Origin: Nitrospirota bacterium
GTDB lineage: Bacteria; Nitrospinota; Nitrospinia; Nitrospinales; VA-1
DNA length: 5,196 nt
Assembly (NCBI GenBank): GCA_003235465.1
Contig: QJWD01000121.1
Location: 1 to 5,196 of the forward strand
Reading direction: 5' to 3'
The translations under genes and the position numbers were made by a program. Under the pieces are notes generated by a model that did not search any database, was not told the DNA's origin, and saw only the letters and a list, made by a program, of their open reading frames with translations. Positions 1-5,196 of the stretch are shown here, one piece after another. Position 1 is the first letter of the stretch. Every line of letters begins with the position of its first letter.

Positions 1-92
1 TGAGCGGGAAACGCCATAGAACCTGGGGGGCATAACCGAGGGACGCCGGCCAAGGGACTGTAACCGGCTCCGGCAACACGACTGGAGGCTGC
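1..92. other. Leader upstream of the first lipoprotein gene
   Basis: I see no gene, tRNA or recognised riboswitch here. The window opens with TGA, which could be the stop codon of a gene lying to the left, but a stop alone is not evidence. GCCGG at 45-49 can pair with CCGGC at 64-68 or at 70-74, giving weak alternative five-base stems. No T-tract follows, so this is not an intrinsic terminator. No convincing -35/-10 pair stands out. The lipoprotein gene's own promoter may lie here in a form I cannot recognise, or further upstream. Confidence 0.4.
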
Positions 93-488
93 ATGAAAAA
101 CATATCGAGATCGATTCACGGGGTTCTTTTTGGCCTGCTCGCCATTGTATTCGCCAGCGGGTGCGCCACCACCCTCGTCGAGGATGGCTCCAAAGTCACC
201 GACGATAAGACCGCCCATTGCTCGGGCAGCGAAAGCGTCGACGACTCCTCGGTGGCGGTGCTGCCGATCCCCGTTGTCGCGTTCTTCACGCCGCATGCCG
301 ATCTCAACGACATCAAGGCCGACGATTATCTCAAGAAATGCGGCGAGCCGGACAAGCTGGTCAACCGCAAGGTGGAAGTGAGCCGCGCCGGTTGCGTGCC
401 CGCCGGGCTGACGCGCATCCTCACCCTCGGCGTCTTTCAGTGGTGCCCGGCCAGCGTGTCCTACGAGGCCGACGTCAAGCCCCAGTGA
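93..488 (+). CDS. Small cysteine-containing lipoprotein, function unknown
   Basis: This encodes a 131-residue protein I cannot assign to a named family. The N-terminus is a lipoprotein signal peptide: basic residues K2 and R6, a hydrophobic stretch at 11-20, then the lipobox A21-S-G-C24. The mature protein should therefore begin at lipidated C24 and sit in the inner or outer membrane facing the periplasm. Four further cysteines (C43, C83, C101, C118) could form two disulfides. The C-terminal half is the most conserved-looking part, with DYLKKCGEPDKLVNR at 78-92, GCVP at 100-103 and FQWCPASVSYEADV at 115-128. The CGEP segment loosely recalls short lipoproteins with a CG-x-P motif, but I do not assign a fold. 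The ATG is supported by GGAGG at 84-88, four bases upstream. The gene ends just before a strong terminator, so it closes its own transcription unit. Lipoprotein assignment is confident; the role is unknown. Confidence 0.88.
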   Translation: MKNISRSIHGVLFGLLAIVFASGCATTLVEDGSKVTDDKTAHCSGSESVDDSSVAVLPIPVVAFFTPHADLNDIKADDYLKKCGEPDKLVNRKVEVSRAGCVPAGLTRILTLGVFQWCPASVSYEADVKPQ

Positions 489-517
489 GACGCTGCTGGA
501 ACACATTATCTCCCGAC

Positions 518-545
518 AGCGGCCGGCGGCGCCGGCCGCTTTTTT
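518..545 (+). terminator. Rho-independent terminator after the lipoprotein gene
   Basis: A perfect 10-base-pair GC-rich stem is formed by 518-527 and 531-540, closed by a three-base loop (GGC, 528-530). The stem runs directly into a T-tract at 540-545. It starts 29 bases after the lipoprotein stop codon, is oriented to end that transcript, and separates it from the methyltransferase gene. Confidence 0.93.
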
Positions 546-576
546 CATTTCTTCCCGAAGCGGCCCGCGCCAATGA

Positions 577-605
577 TTTGGAGCCGCCGGTGTTTCCGTT
601 ATAAT
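577..605 (+). promoter_or_regulatory. Candidate sigma-70 promoter for the methyltransferase gene
   Basis: A perfect TATAAT -10 hexamer lies at 600-605, conspicuous in such GC-rich DNA. The -35 is weak: TTTGGA at 577-582 gives a 17-base spacer, or TTGGAG at 578-583 gives 16. Transcription would be expected to start about 6-7 bases after the hexamer, essentially at the A of the ATG at 611. The site sits just after the terminator at 518-545, which fits the start of a new transcription unit. The -10 match is seen directly; promoter function is inferred. Confidence 0.6.
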
Positions 606-610
606 GGCGA

Positions 611-1465
611 ATGGTCAAACCCTACATCGCCGCCGACTCGCCCTTCCTCACCCGCGACAGCCGCAAGGACCGCTGGGCCATCCCCTACCATTTCGAGTGC
701 CTGAACGCGCGCATTGAGGTGTTGCTCGCGAATAACGCCGACGCCGTTAAGGGCGGGCGGGTTCTCGACCTCGGGTCGCACATCGGCACCTTCGCCTTCG
801 CCGCCCTCGGGCTTGGCGCGCGCGAGGTGATGGGGGTCGATCAGGAAGAAAGCGTGGTGGCCACCTGCCGCGAACTGTTCGAGGCCGAGCGGGTGCCCAG
901 GGAGGCCGCCCGGTTTCTCGCAAGCGACGTGTTCGATTTTCTCGAAGCCGTGCCGGAAAAAAGTTTCGACACCGTGTTCTGTTTCGGCCTGCTCTACTAC
1001 ACGGCGGAGCCCCTCAGCCTGCTCAGGCTGATGGCGCGCGCCGCCCGCCACACGCTCCTCGTCGACACCTTCACCGCGGCGTTCGCGGCCCTGCAGGGCA
1101 AGGACGCGCCGGCAATTCAGGAAAATCTCGGCGACGGGGCGCTCGCCCTGCCGCTCCAGATCGTCACCCTCACGCAGCCGGGCAAGAAGGATTACACGCT
1201 GAAGGGCGCGGTGTCGCGCCGGGGGCGGGACCTCAGCCTGATGACTCTGCCCACACGGGCGCTTCTCGAAATCTGGTTCGAATCGCTCGGGTGGCGCTAC
1301 CGCCCGCTCGACTGGTCGGCCCATACCACGCGGGCGGCGACCCACCGGGACCTGTTGACGCCGGCCCAGAAAAAGGCGTCGCACTGGGCCGACGTGTACG
1401 CGAGCGGGGTGCGCGCGGCCTACCGGCTGGATCGTGAGGCGGACGGCGGCGCTTTCTCCAGGTAA
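611..1465 (+). CDS. Class I SAM-dependent methyltransferase
   Basis: This 284-residue protein should transfer a methyl group from S-adenosylmethionine to an unidentified acceptor, probably in the cytoplasm, since no signal peptide or membrane segment is present. The Rossmann-fold signature is clear. Motif I is VLDLGSHIGT at 51-60. The ribose-binding acidic position is in GVDQEE at 75-80. SDVFDF at 105-110 ends the third strand, and FDTVFCFGLLYY at 119-130 forms the fourth strand and substrate-side loop. The NARIEVLL segment (32-39) before motif I is typical of methyltransferases with a helical N-terminal lead. The pattern is broadly CmoB/UbiG-like, but nothing assigns it to tRNA, a quinone or a small molecule. 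The start is fixed by an in-frame TAA at 602-604, leaving ATG 611 as the first possible codon. No Shine-Dalgarno sequence precedes it, so a leaderless mRNA is possible. A GTG at 719 is an alternative start but would discard the N-terminal segment. The 3' end overlaps the convergent gene by 46 bases. Confidence 0.88.
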   Translation: MVKPYIAADSPFLTRDSRKDRWAIPYHFECLNARIEVLLANNADAVKGGRVLDLGSHIGTFAFAALGLGAREVMGVDQEESVVATCRELFEAERVPREAARFLASDVFDFLEAVPEKSFDTVFCFGLLYYTAEPLSLLRLMARAARHTLLVDTFTAAFAALQGKDAPAIQENLGDGALALPLQIVTLTQPGKKDYTLKGAVSRRGRDLSLMTLPTRALLEIWFESLGWRYRPLDWSAHTTRAATHRDLLTPAQKKASHWADVYASGVRAAYRLDREADGGAFSR

Positions 1466-2721
1466 AGGCGGTCGGCCTCCAGGGCGACCTTGTCGTGAAC
1501 GTAAACGGCGAGCCAGCGCTTCGCCCCCTCCATCACCAGGGTGAGGGCCAGATCCTTGGCGAGAAGACCCGGGTGCTTGTTCTTCACCACCTTGTAGAGC
1601 AGGTGGGAGTACTTGACCACGTGGTGCAGGCCGGTTTTTTGAAGCCAGGCGAGAATGGCGCTGTCTTTAAGATACTCGGCGGCGTCTTTCATCAAGATGA
1701 GATGCCTCACTTTGAAATCGAGCAGGCGTCGCCACACGCTCCGGTTTCTGAGGGAAGCCAGATCGTCGGACAGGCGCGCCACGGCGAGAATGAGCGAATA
1801 CAGCCTGGCCTCGAACAGCGGCTTTTCCGATGCCGGGTGGTGGGCGCGGGCGATGGCGTAGGTGAGCCGGCTGAGGTTATCGCTCACCGCCTGGGCATCC
1901 AGCCGCCCGGCGTGCAGCATCAGCGCCTTGCGCGACGCCGCCGCCTGTGGCCCCGCCTCGGGCGACAGGTCGGGCGGCGGGCCGACCTCGGGCAGGCCCT
2001 CCAGTTTTTCTTCGATTTCCTCGTCCGAAAGCGCTACCGCCTGCTGGCCGCCGCCGTAGACGCCGATGGCCAGCTCGCCGACGGTGAGGTACCAGCGGAT
2101 GAGCAGCACCTTCATCACCAGGTCCTTGAGGACGTAGCCCAGCATCTTGAGCGTCCAGAAGCCGGCATCGAGCGCGCGCCACAGGGCGTAACCCCACCGC
2201 ACGATAAAAAGCACCTTATACTTTTCCGCCGCCCGCCAGGTGGGGGAACTGAAAAACGATTCCTTCTTCCGCCAGGCCTCGGCCAGAAGAACGAGGTGGC
2301 GCAGGCGAAACCGTGTCACCCGCTTGATGCCGGGCAGGCGCGCGAGGGCCAGCAGCCTGGTTTTGATTTCCTGAAACGCGTCGAGCAGATCGCCGAGGCG
2401 CGCTTCGGCGAGCGGCGCGGGCGAGGCGGGGTGATAGCTTGCGGCGATGGCGGTGACGAGACCCAGGGTCTTTCCGGCCGGCCTCAGATCCGCCTCCTTC
2501 AGGATCCACCGCCCGCGAAGTTCCTGGCAGGCATCGATGACGAAAGCCAAAGCGGCTTTCCTGGCCGGGTCCGCCGTTTCCGATTGTTGCCGGGAAAGTT
2601 CGCGCAGGCGGGAAAAGTTGAGCCAGCCGATCCTGACGACGCCGAAGCCGCGGACGGTGAGAACCGCCGCCGACAGCGTCAACAGCCCCAGGGCGGCAAG
2701 CAGATACCAGGACCCGTTCAT
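1420..2721 (-). CDS. Membrane-anchored protein with duplicated domain, function unknown
   Basis: I do not recognise this 433-residue protein. Residues 5-22 form a hydrophobic helix with no basic residue before it and R24 and R30 after it, so by the positive-inside rule the bulk probably faces the cytoplasm. The rest is helical and falls into two homologous halves. Residues 91-150 and 289-348 align without gaps at about 24 identities in 60, centred on HPAS-x2-PL-x-EARL (97-109 and 295-307) and RHL (141-143 and 339-341). After each comes a hydrophobic or amphipathic region (168-222 and about 366-418), each containing KDL (199-201, 389-391). An acidic, proline-rich linker at 231-258 joins the halves. 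No catalytic motif or nucleotide-binding loop is visible. The start is uncertain: ATG 2721 has GGAG at 2733-2736 with an 11-base gap, ATG 2730 has a gap of only 2, and ATG 2790 would add a low-complexity basic extension. The gene is divergent from the TPR/FGE-like operon and convergent with the methyltransferase. Confidence 0.8.
   Translation of the reverse strand: MNGSWYLLAALGLLTLSAAVLTVRGFGVVRIGWLNFSRLRELSRQQSETADPARKAALAFVIDACQELRGRWILKEADLRPAGKTLGLVTAIAASYHPASPAPLAEARLGDLLDAFQEIKTRLLALARLPGIKRVTRFRLRHLVLLAEAWRKKESFFSSPTWRAAEKYKVLFIVRWGYALWRALDAGFWTLKMLGYVLKDLVMKVLLIRWYLTVGELAIGVYGGGQQAVALSDEEIEEKLEGLPEVGPPPDLSPEAGPQAAASRKALMLHAGRLDAQAVSDNLSRLTYAIARAHHPASEKPLFEARLYSLILAVARLSDDLASLRNRSVWRRLLDFKVRHLILMKDAAEYLKDSAILAWLQKTGLHHVVKYSHLLYKVVKNKHPGLLAKDLALTLVMEGAKRWLAVYVHDKVALEADRLYLEKAPPSASRSSR
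1678..1857 (-). repeat. Second copy of the duplicated protein domain (residues 289-348)
   Basis: This segment encodes AIARAHHPASEKPLFEARL and the following helical stretch up to RHL and beyond. It aligns without gaps to residues 91-150 of the same protein at about 40% identity by hand count. The similarity is at protein level, consistent with an old tandem duplication rather than a recent DNA repeat. Confidence 0.75.
2272..2451 (-). repeat. First copy of the duplicated protein domain (residues 91-150)
   Basis: This segment encodes AIAASYHPASPAPLAEARL and the following helices, ending near RHLVLLAEAW. It is the counterpart of residues 289-348, at a constant offset of 198 residues. The shared histidine, proline, glutamate and arginine positions (H97, P98, E106, R108, R141, H142 here) are the best candidates for structural or functional residues. 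Confidence 0.75.
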
Positions 2722-2732
2722 ACTGATCATCG

Positions 2733-2736
2733 CTCC
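2733..2736 (-). promoter_or_regulatory. Ribosome binding site (GGAG) bearing on the start of the duplicated-domain gene
   Basis: On the minus strand GGAG lies 11 bases before the ATG at 2721 and 2 bases before the ATG at 2730. The first spacing is long but workable, the second too short. This favours the 433-residue product and argues against the ATG at 2790, which lies 60 bases further upstream within the divergent control region. Confidence 0.5.
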
Positions 2737-2795
2737 GGGTGCGGTGAGGCCCGACAATACCCTTGGGGCGGGGGCCCGGCGCGTCCGCAAAAAGG

Positions 2796-2825
2796 TTCCA
2801 CCCCCTTTACAGGGGGTGCTATATT
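2796..2825 (+). promoter_or_regulatory. Extended -10 promoter for the TPR/FGE-like operon
   Basis: TGCTATATT at 2817-2825 is a good extended -10 element (TGn followed by a five-of-six match to TATAAT). The only -35 at a usable distance is TTCCAC at 2796-2801, which is poor, but extended -10 promoters tolerate this. Predicted initiation near 2832 would leave a leader of about 60 bases before the TPR gene. TTTACA at 2806-2811 resembles a -35, but it is only 8 bases from the -10 and so cannot pair with it. Confidence 0.55.
2799..2818. repeat. Perfect inverted repeat, candidate operator
   Basis: CACCCCC at 2799-2805 and GGGGGTG at 2812-2818 are perfect reverse complements around the six-base centre TTTACA. 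The repeat fills the spacer of the candidate promoter and its right arm supplies the TG of the extended -10. A repressor dimer or tetramer bound here would block RNA polymerase. As RNA it could form a hairpin, but no T-tract follows, so it is not a terminator. G/C-tract palindromes are known operators for CsoR/RcnR-type metal regulators; that link is only a suggestion. Confidence 0.55.
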
Positions 2826-2878
2826 GTAGCAGGCCAGCCCGCCGCCAAGCCGCTTTGCCGCCGGCCGCTCAACATTCT

Positions 2879-2883
2879 GGAGG
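2879..2883 (+). promoter_or_regulatory. Ribosome binding site (GGAGG) of the TPR gene
   Basis: GGAGG lies 8 bases before the ATG at 2892. It selects that codon over the upstream in-frame ATG at 2763, which lies ahead of the promoter, and over the ATG at 2913, which has only a weak AGGG three bases away. Confidence 0.8.
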
Positions 2884-2891
2884 TTTCTTGC

Positions 2892-3314
2892 ATGTCCACC
2901 GCCCTCAGGGTCATGAAAATCGGCCTCCTGCTCTTCCTGTGTGCGATTCTAGCGCAATGCGGGAACGCCCAGGAGAAAGATTTCGTCGAGGAGGGCATCG
3001 CCCTCACCAACCTCGAGGATTACGACGGCGCCGCCCGGGCGTTTCAGAAGGCCATCGAACAAAACCCGCGAAACTCGCGCGCCTATTACGGCCTCGGCGG
3101 CATCTACAACTACCAGAACAAACTGGAGGAAGCCGCGAGGGCGTTTGAAAAATCCATCGAGCTCGATCCCACCGACTACGACGCCATCTACAGCCTCGGC
3201 TACACCTTCGAACTGATGGGCCGGAAACAGGATGCGGAGGAAAAGTACCAGCGCTCCAGGGAGCTGAAAGCGCGCATGCAGGAATTTCTCGCCTCCGGCC
3301 AGGAAGCCCGTTGA
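2892..3314 (+). CDS. Exported tetratricopeptide repeat (TPR) protein
   Basis: This 140-residue protein is almost entirely a signal sequence plus three TPR units, so it is most likely a protein-protein interaction scaffold in the periplasm or on a membrane. The hydrophobic core is residues 10-21, after R6 and K9. Two processing routes are possible. Lipidation at C23 would have LAQC as lipobox, with an atypical Q at -1. Signal peptidase I could instead cut after A26 (GNA). The repeats are roughly 31-62, 63-96 and 97-131. The first two end in the usual pattern (AARAFQKAIEQNPRN, AARAFEKSIELDPTD); the third is more divergent (AEEKYQRSRELKAR) and acts as a C-terminal cap. There is no enzymatic domain. 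Its stop codon overlaps the start of the next gene by four bases, so the two products are co-translated and probably work together. Start chosen by the GGAGG at 2879-2883. Confidence 0.9.
   Translation: MSTALRVMKIGLLLFLCAILAQCGNAQEKDFVEEGIALTNLEDYDGAARAFQKAIEQNPRNSRAYYGLGGIYNYQNKLEEAARAFEKSIELDPTDYDAIYSLGYTFELMGRKQDAEEKYQRSRELKARMQEFLASGQEAR
3301..3304 (+). promoter_or_regulatory. Ribosome binding site (AGGA) supporting a TTG start
   Basis: AGGA lies inside the end of the TPR gene, 6 bases before TTG 3311. The spacing is ideal, and the reading begins directly with a typical signal peptide (MKKTLALGLALL), so TTG is the most likely initiator for the downstream gene. Confidence 0.7.
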
Positions 3315-4204
3315 AAAAAACGCTGGCGCTGGGCCTCGCCCTGCTCATCGGTTTCGCCTGCCAGACGCCCCAGCCGGCAAGGCACAAGCCTGAACCGGTT
3401 CGAGAGCAGGCCTCCAGGTTGGAGGCGAGGCCTGAAATCCCCGCCGCCCCGGCAGAGGGTGCCCCAGGCGCAAGCCCACCCTTCCCGCCCGCCATGGGTG
3501 AGCCTTCCACGGCGCATGTTCCCGGCCTCCTGCCGACCCATTTCAATAGCAAGGACGCCTCGGTGATGGTGCTCGTGCCGGTTGGAAAATATGCCGTGGG
3601 CGTACACCCCGCAGGGCAACAGGCGGACGAGGAAGACAGGAAAGCCCTGTTCGCCTTTTATATCGACCGTAACGAGATCACCGTCCGGCAGTTTTTGCGA
3701 TACCAGCCGGATTACGTTCCGCCGCGCGCGCCCGGAGAGGACGCCTGCCCGGAGTGCCCGGCCACCGGCATCGACTGGTTTCAGGCGAGCCGCTACTGCC
3801 TCTGGGCAAACAAGCGCTTGCCGAGGGAAGCGGAGTGGGAAGCGGCGGCGCGCGGCACGGGCCAAAGGCGCTGGCCGTGGGGCGATGCATTCATAGCGGA
3901 ACGGGGGAATTTTGCAGCGGGCAGCGGGCCGTCACGGCTGCGGCCGGTCGGCTCTTTTCCCGCCGGGGCGAGCCCCTTCGGGGCGCTGGACATGGCGGGC
4001 AATGCCTGGGAGTGGGTGCGCTCGCCTCTCGGCGGCGCCATCCGGTCGGAAACCGGGGAACGCCTGCAGGTGGCGAAGGGCGGCGGCTACACAAGCGCGG
4101 GGGAAGTGGTGGATATTTCCTTTCGCAACCCGGCGCCTTCGAACATGAAGCACCCGGCGTTCGGCTTTCGCTGCGCCAAGGCGCCGCCGTCAACCGCTCG
4201 CTGA
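3311..4204 (+). CDS. Exported FGE/sulfatase-modifying-factor domain protein, non-catalytic
   Basis: This 297-residue protein has a signal peptide (K2, K3, hydrophobic 5-15) ending in a non-classical lipobox G14-F-A-C17. A proline/alanine-rich linker (about 18-80) leads to one formylglycine-generating-enzyme-like domain. Family landmarks appear in order: VPVGKYAVG (89-97), FYIDRNEITVRQF (116-128), WFQASRYCLWANKRLPREAEWEAAARG (156-182), WPWGD (188-192), DMAGNAWEWV (227-236), KGGGY (256-260) and FGFRCAK (284-290). True FGEs oxidise sulfatase cysteines using a copper-bound cysteine pair just after KGGSY. Here those positions are S262 and V267, so that chemistry is not expected. The fold is also used non-catalytically for binding and envelope structure. 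An unusual CPEC pair (146-149) lies where the family usually has a short loop. The TTG start overlaps the TPR stop as TTGA, with AGGA at 3301-3304. Domain assignment is firm, lipidation less so, and the partner is unknown. Confidence 0.88.
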   Translation: MKKTLALGLALLIGFACQTPQPARHKPEPVREQASRLEARPEIPAAPAEGAPGASPPFPPAMGEPSTAHVPGLLPTHFNSKDASVMVLVPVGKYAVGVHPAGQQADEEDRKALFAFYIDRNEITVRQFLRYQPDYVPPRAPGEDACPECPATGIDWFQASRYCLWANKRLPREAEWEAAARGTGQRRWPWGDAFIAERGNFAAGSGPSRLRPVGSFPAGASPFGALDMAGNAWEWVRSPLGGAIRSETGERLQVAKGGGYTSAGEVVDISFRNPAPSNMKHPAFGFRCAKAPPSTAR

Positions 4205-4215
4205 CAAGCCGGCGA
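4205..4215. other. Convergent junction without a visible terminator
   Basis: Only 11 bases separate the stop of the FGE-like gene from the stop of the opposing nrdJ. I see no stem-loop with a T-tract on either strand, so termination must be factor-dependent or lie inside the opposing coding regions. Confidence 0.6.
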
Positions 4216-5196
4216 TCAGGAGCAGCCCGAGGTGGCGCCGCAGGTGACGCATTTCAGGCAGGTGCCGTTCCGGATCAGGGTCAGCTGGCCGCACTCGTTG
4301 CACGGGTCGCCCTCGTAGCCCTTGAGCTTGGCCACCTGGGCGCTGGCGCTCATGCGGATACCACCAACAGCCAAACTAGCTGCCCCGACGACGGTCTTGC
4401 TCTTGACCGCCGCGCCGTTGCCGTTCGACCCGCCCGCGGGACCGCCGTTTTTGACCTGATCGGGGCTGAGTTCAGTGATGGTCGCCCTCACCGGCCTTTT
4501 CGCTCCCTCGCTTTTCGGCGGGGTTTCATCCTTTCCGTCCTCCGGGCTCGCCTCCTCGGTCTTGCCGATGGCGTCCGACCGCAGGTCGTCCGGCGTGACC
4601 TGGGCGAGGTCGTTCCTGCCCAGGTAACTGATGGCGAGCTCGCGGAAAATATAGTCGATGGTCGAGGTGGCCATGGTGATCTTGCGGTTGCCGGTGACGA
4701 TGCCGTTGGGCTCGAAGCGGGTGAACACGAAGGCGTCGACAAATTCCTCCAGCGGCACGCCGTGCTGCAGGCCGAGGGAAATCGAGATGGCGAAGCAGTT
4801 CATCAGGCTCCTGAAGGCCGCGCCTTCCTTGTGCATGTCGATGAAGATCTCGCCCAGCTTGCCGTCCTCGTATTCTCCCGTGCGCAGGTACACCTTGTGG
4901 CCGCCGATGGTGGCCTTCTGGGTGAAGCCGTTGCGCCGGTGCGGCAGGGAGCGCCTGCCCCCGGCGATGGTGCGCACGATGGTCTCGGCGACCTTCACCG
5001 GCGTCTTTTCTTCCTCGCCCTCCTCGGTGAGGTGGCTGAAATCCTCGCTGGCGACGCTGTTGAGCGGCTGGCTGAGCTTCGACCCGTCGCGGTAGACCGC
5101 GGTGCCCTTCAGCATCAGCTTCCACGACATCAGGTGCGCCTTCTCGACATCCTCGAGGGTGGCGTGGTTGGGCATGTTGATGGTCTTGGAAATGGC
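4216..5196 (-). CDS. nrdJ: Coenzyme B12-dependent (class II) ribonucleotide reductase, C-terminal part
   Basis: NrdJ reduces ribonucleotides to deoxyribonucleotides with adenosylcobalamin and needs neither oxygen nor a separate radical subunit. Only the last 326 residues are here; the frame is open to the window edge and the start lies beyond it. The fragment begins with [17 protein letters not shown], a conserved segment late in the catalytic barrel, then [13 protein letters not shown]. The TSCPD-type domain follows at about 4591-4914, with [31 protein letters not shown] and [18 protein letters not shown] charged and glycine-rich linker (about 4390-4566) leads to a C-terminal tail with six cysteines in CxxC, CxxCxxC and a final GCS. 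In class II enzymes this tail is the redox-active or metal-binding end that re-reduces the active site. No intein, frameshift or internal stop is seen in this part. The catalytic cysteines and B12-binding region are outside the window. Family assignment is very secure. Confidence 0.96.
   Translation of the reverse strand, partial: AISKTINMPNHATLEDVEKAHLMSWKLMLKGTAVYRDGSKLSQPLNSVASEDFSHLTEEGEEEKTPVKVAETIVRTIAGGRRSLPHRRNGFTQKATIGGHKVYLRTGEYEDGKLGEIFIDMHKEGAAFRSLMNCFAISISLGLQHGVPLEEFVDAFVFTRFEPNGIVTGNRKITMATSTIDYIFRELAISYLGRNDLAQVTPDDLRSDAIGKTEEASPEDGKDETPPKSEGAKRPVRATITELSPDQVKNGGPAGGSNGNGAAVKSKTVVGAASLAVGGIRMSASAQVAKLKGYEGDPCNECGQLTLIRNGTCLKCVTCGATSGCS
4390..4566 (-). other. Low-complexity linker within NrdJ
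   Basis: About 60 residues rich in Glu, Asp, Lys, Pro, then Gly and Asn (including [11 protein letters not shown]) join the TSCPD region to the cysteine tail. Flexible linkers here are usual in NrdJ, letting the tail reach the active site. Length and composition vary between species, so it carries little functional signal. Confidence 0.65.

Noticed and set aside
599..1384. A 261-codon open frame on the minus strand across the methyltransferase
   Set aside because: The plus-strand frame carries clear methyltransferase motifs; the antisense frame is Arg/Gly/Glu-rich with no recognisable domain and is a GC-rich shadow.
2754..2759. TATTGT on the minus strand as -10 for the duplicated-domain gene
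   Set aside because: It matches only four of six positions and no -35 occurs at 16-18 bases, so I do not list it as a promoter.
2722..2790. N-terminal extension of the duplicated-domain protein from the ATG at 2790
   Set aside because: The added residues are basic and low-complexity and sit in the divergent control region, and the GGAG at 2733-2736 favours a start at 2721 or 2730.
2799..2825. The palindrome as an intrinsic terminator
   Set aside because: No T-tract follows the right arm; the next bases form an extended -10 element instead.
2806..2827. TTTACA plus TATATT or TATTGT as a conventional -35/-10 promoter
   Set aside because: The spacing is only 8-10 bases, far too short. TTTACA is better explained as the centre of the palindrome.
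1495..2829. A 444-codon open frame on the plus strand opposite the duplicated-domain gene
   Set aside because: Its composition, rich in Gln, Gly and Arg with no domain or signal peptide, is what antisense reading of Leu/Ala-rich GC-rich codons gives. The minus-strand product has a membrane helix, an internal protein repeat and a ribosome binding site.
2763..2891. N-terminal extension of the TPR protein from the ATG at 2763
   Set aside because: It would begin upstream of the likely promoter and bury the signal peptide; GGAGG at 2879-2883 selects ATG 2892.
4658..5095. A 145-codon plus-strand frame opposite nrdJ
   Set aside because: The minus strand has uninterrupted, highly conserved NrdJ sequence; this frame is antisense noise.

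Overview
This is a GC-rich bacterial window with five protein-coding genes. Four are complete and one runs off the right edge. The organism is probably a diderm (Gram-negative type), because two or three products carry lipoprotein-type signal peptides, and a coenzyme-B12-dependent ribonucleotide reductase (NrdJ) is present. This gene mix would fit Deltaproteobacteria, Nitrospinota or a neighbouring lineage, but nothing here fixes the taxon. No tRNA, rRNA, CRISPR array, insertion sequence or phage gene was seen.

Layout from left to right. A 92-base leader with no recognisable element precedes a small cysteine-containing lipoprotein (93-488, +). That gene ends at a textbook intrinsic terminator (518-545). 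A SAM-dependent methyltransferase follows (611-1465, +). A perfect TATAAT box lies only 5 bases before its ATG, no ribosome binding site is visible, and an in-frame stop sits just upstream, so its mRNA may be leaderless. Its 3' end overlaps tail-to-tail by 46 bases with a minus-strand gene (1420-2721). That gene encodes an unrecognised 433-residue protein with an N-terminal membrane helix and two copies of one domain, recognisable by HPAS-x2-PL-x-EARL.

A 170-base divergent intergenic region (2722-2891) separates this gene from a two-gene plus-strand operon. It holds an extended -10 promoter whose spacer contains a perfect 7+6+7 inverted repeat, a candidate operator. The operon encodes an exported three-TPR protein (2892-3314) and, translationally coupled through a TTGA stop/start overlap, a cell-envelope protein with a formylglycine-generating-enzyme-like (FGE/sulfatase-modifying-factor) domain (3311-4204). 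That domain lacks both catalytic cysteines of true FGEs. The window closes with the C-terminal 326 residues of NrdJ on the minus strand (4216-5196), convergent with the operon and only 11 bases from it.

The left four-fifths of the window is mostly cell-envelope proteins of unknown role plus one methyltransferase, and NrdJ is a housekeeping neighbour. The TPR/FGE-like pair is the only clear functional unit: both proteins are exported and co-translated, so they may act together as a scaffold in the envelope. I see no complete defence, secretion or metabolic system. The points most worth following are the internally duplicated membrane protein, the operator-like palindrome, the possibly leaderless methyltransferase and the catalytically dead FGE fold.
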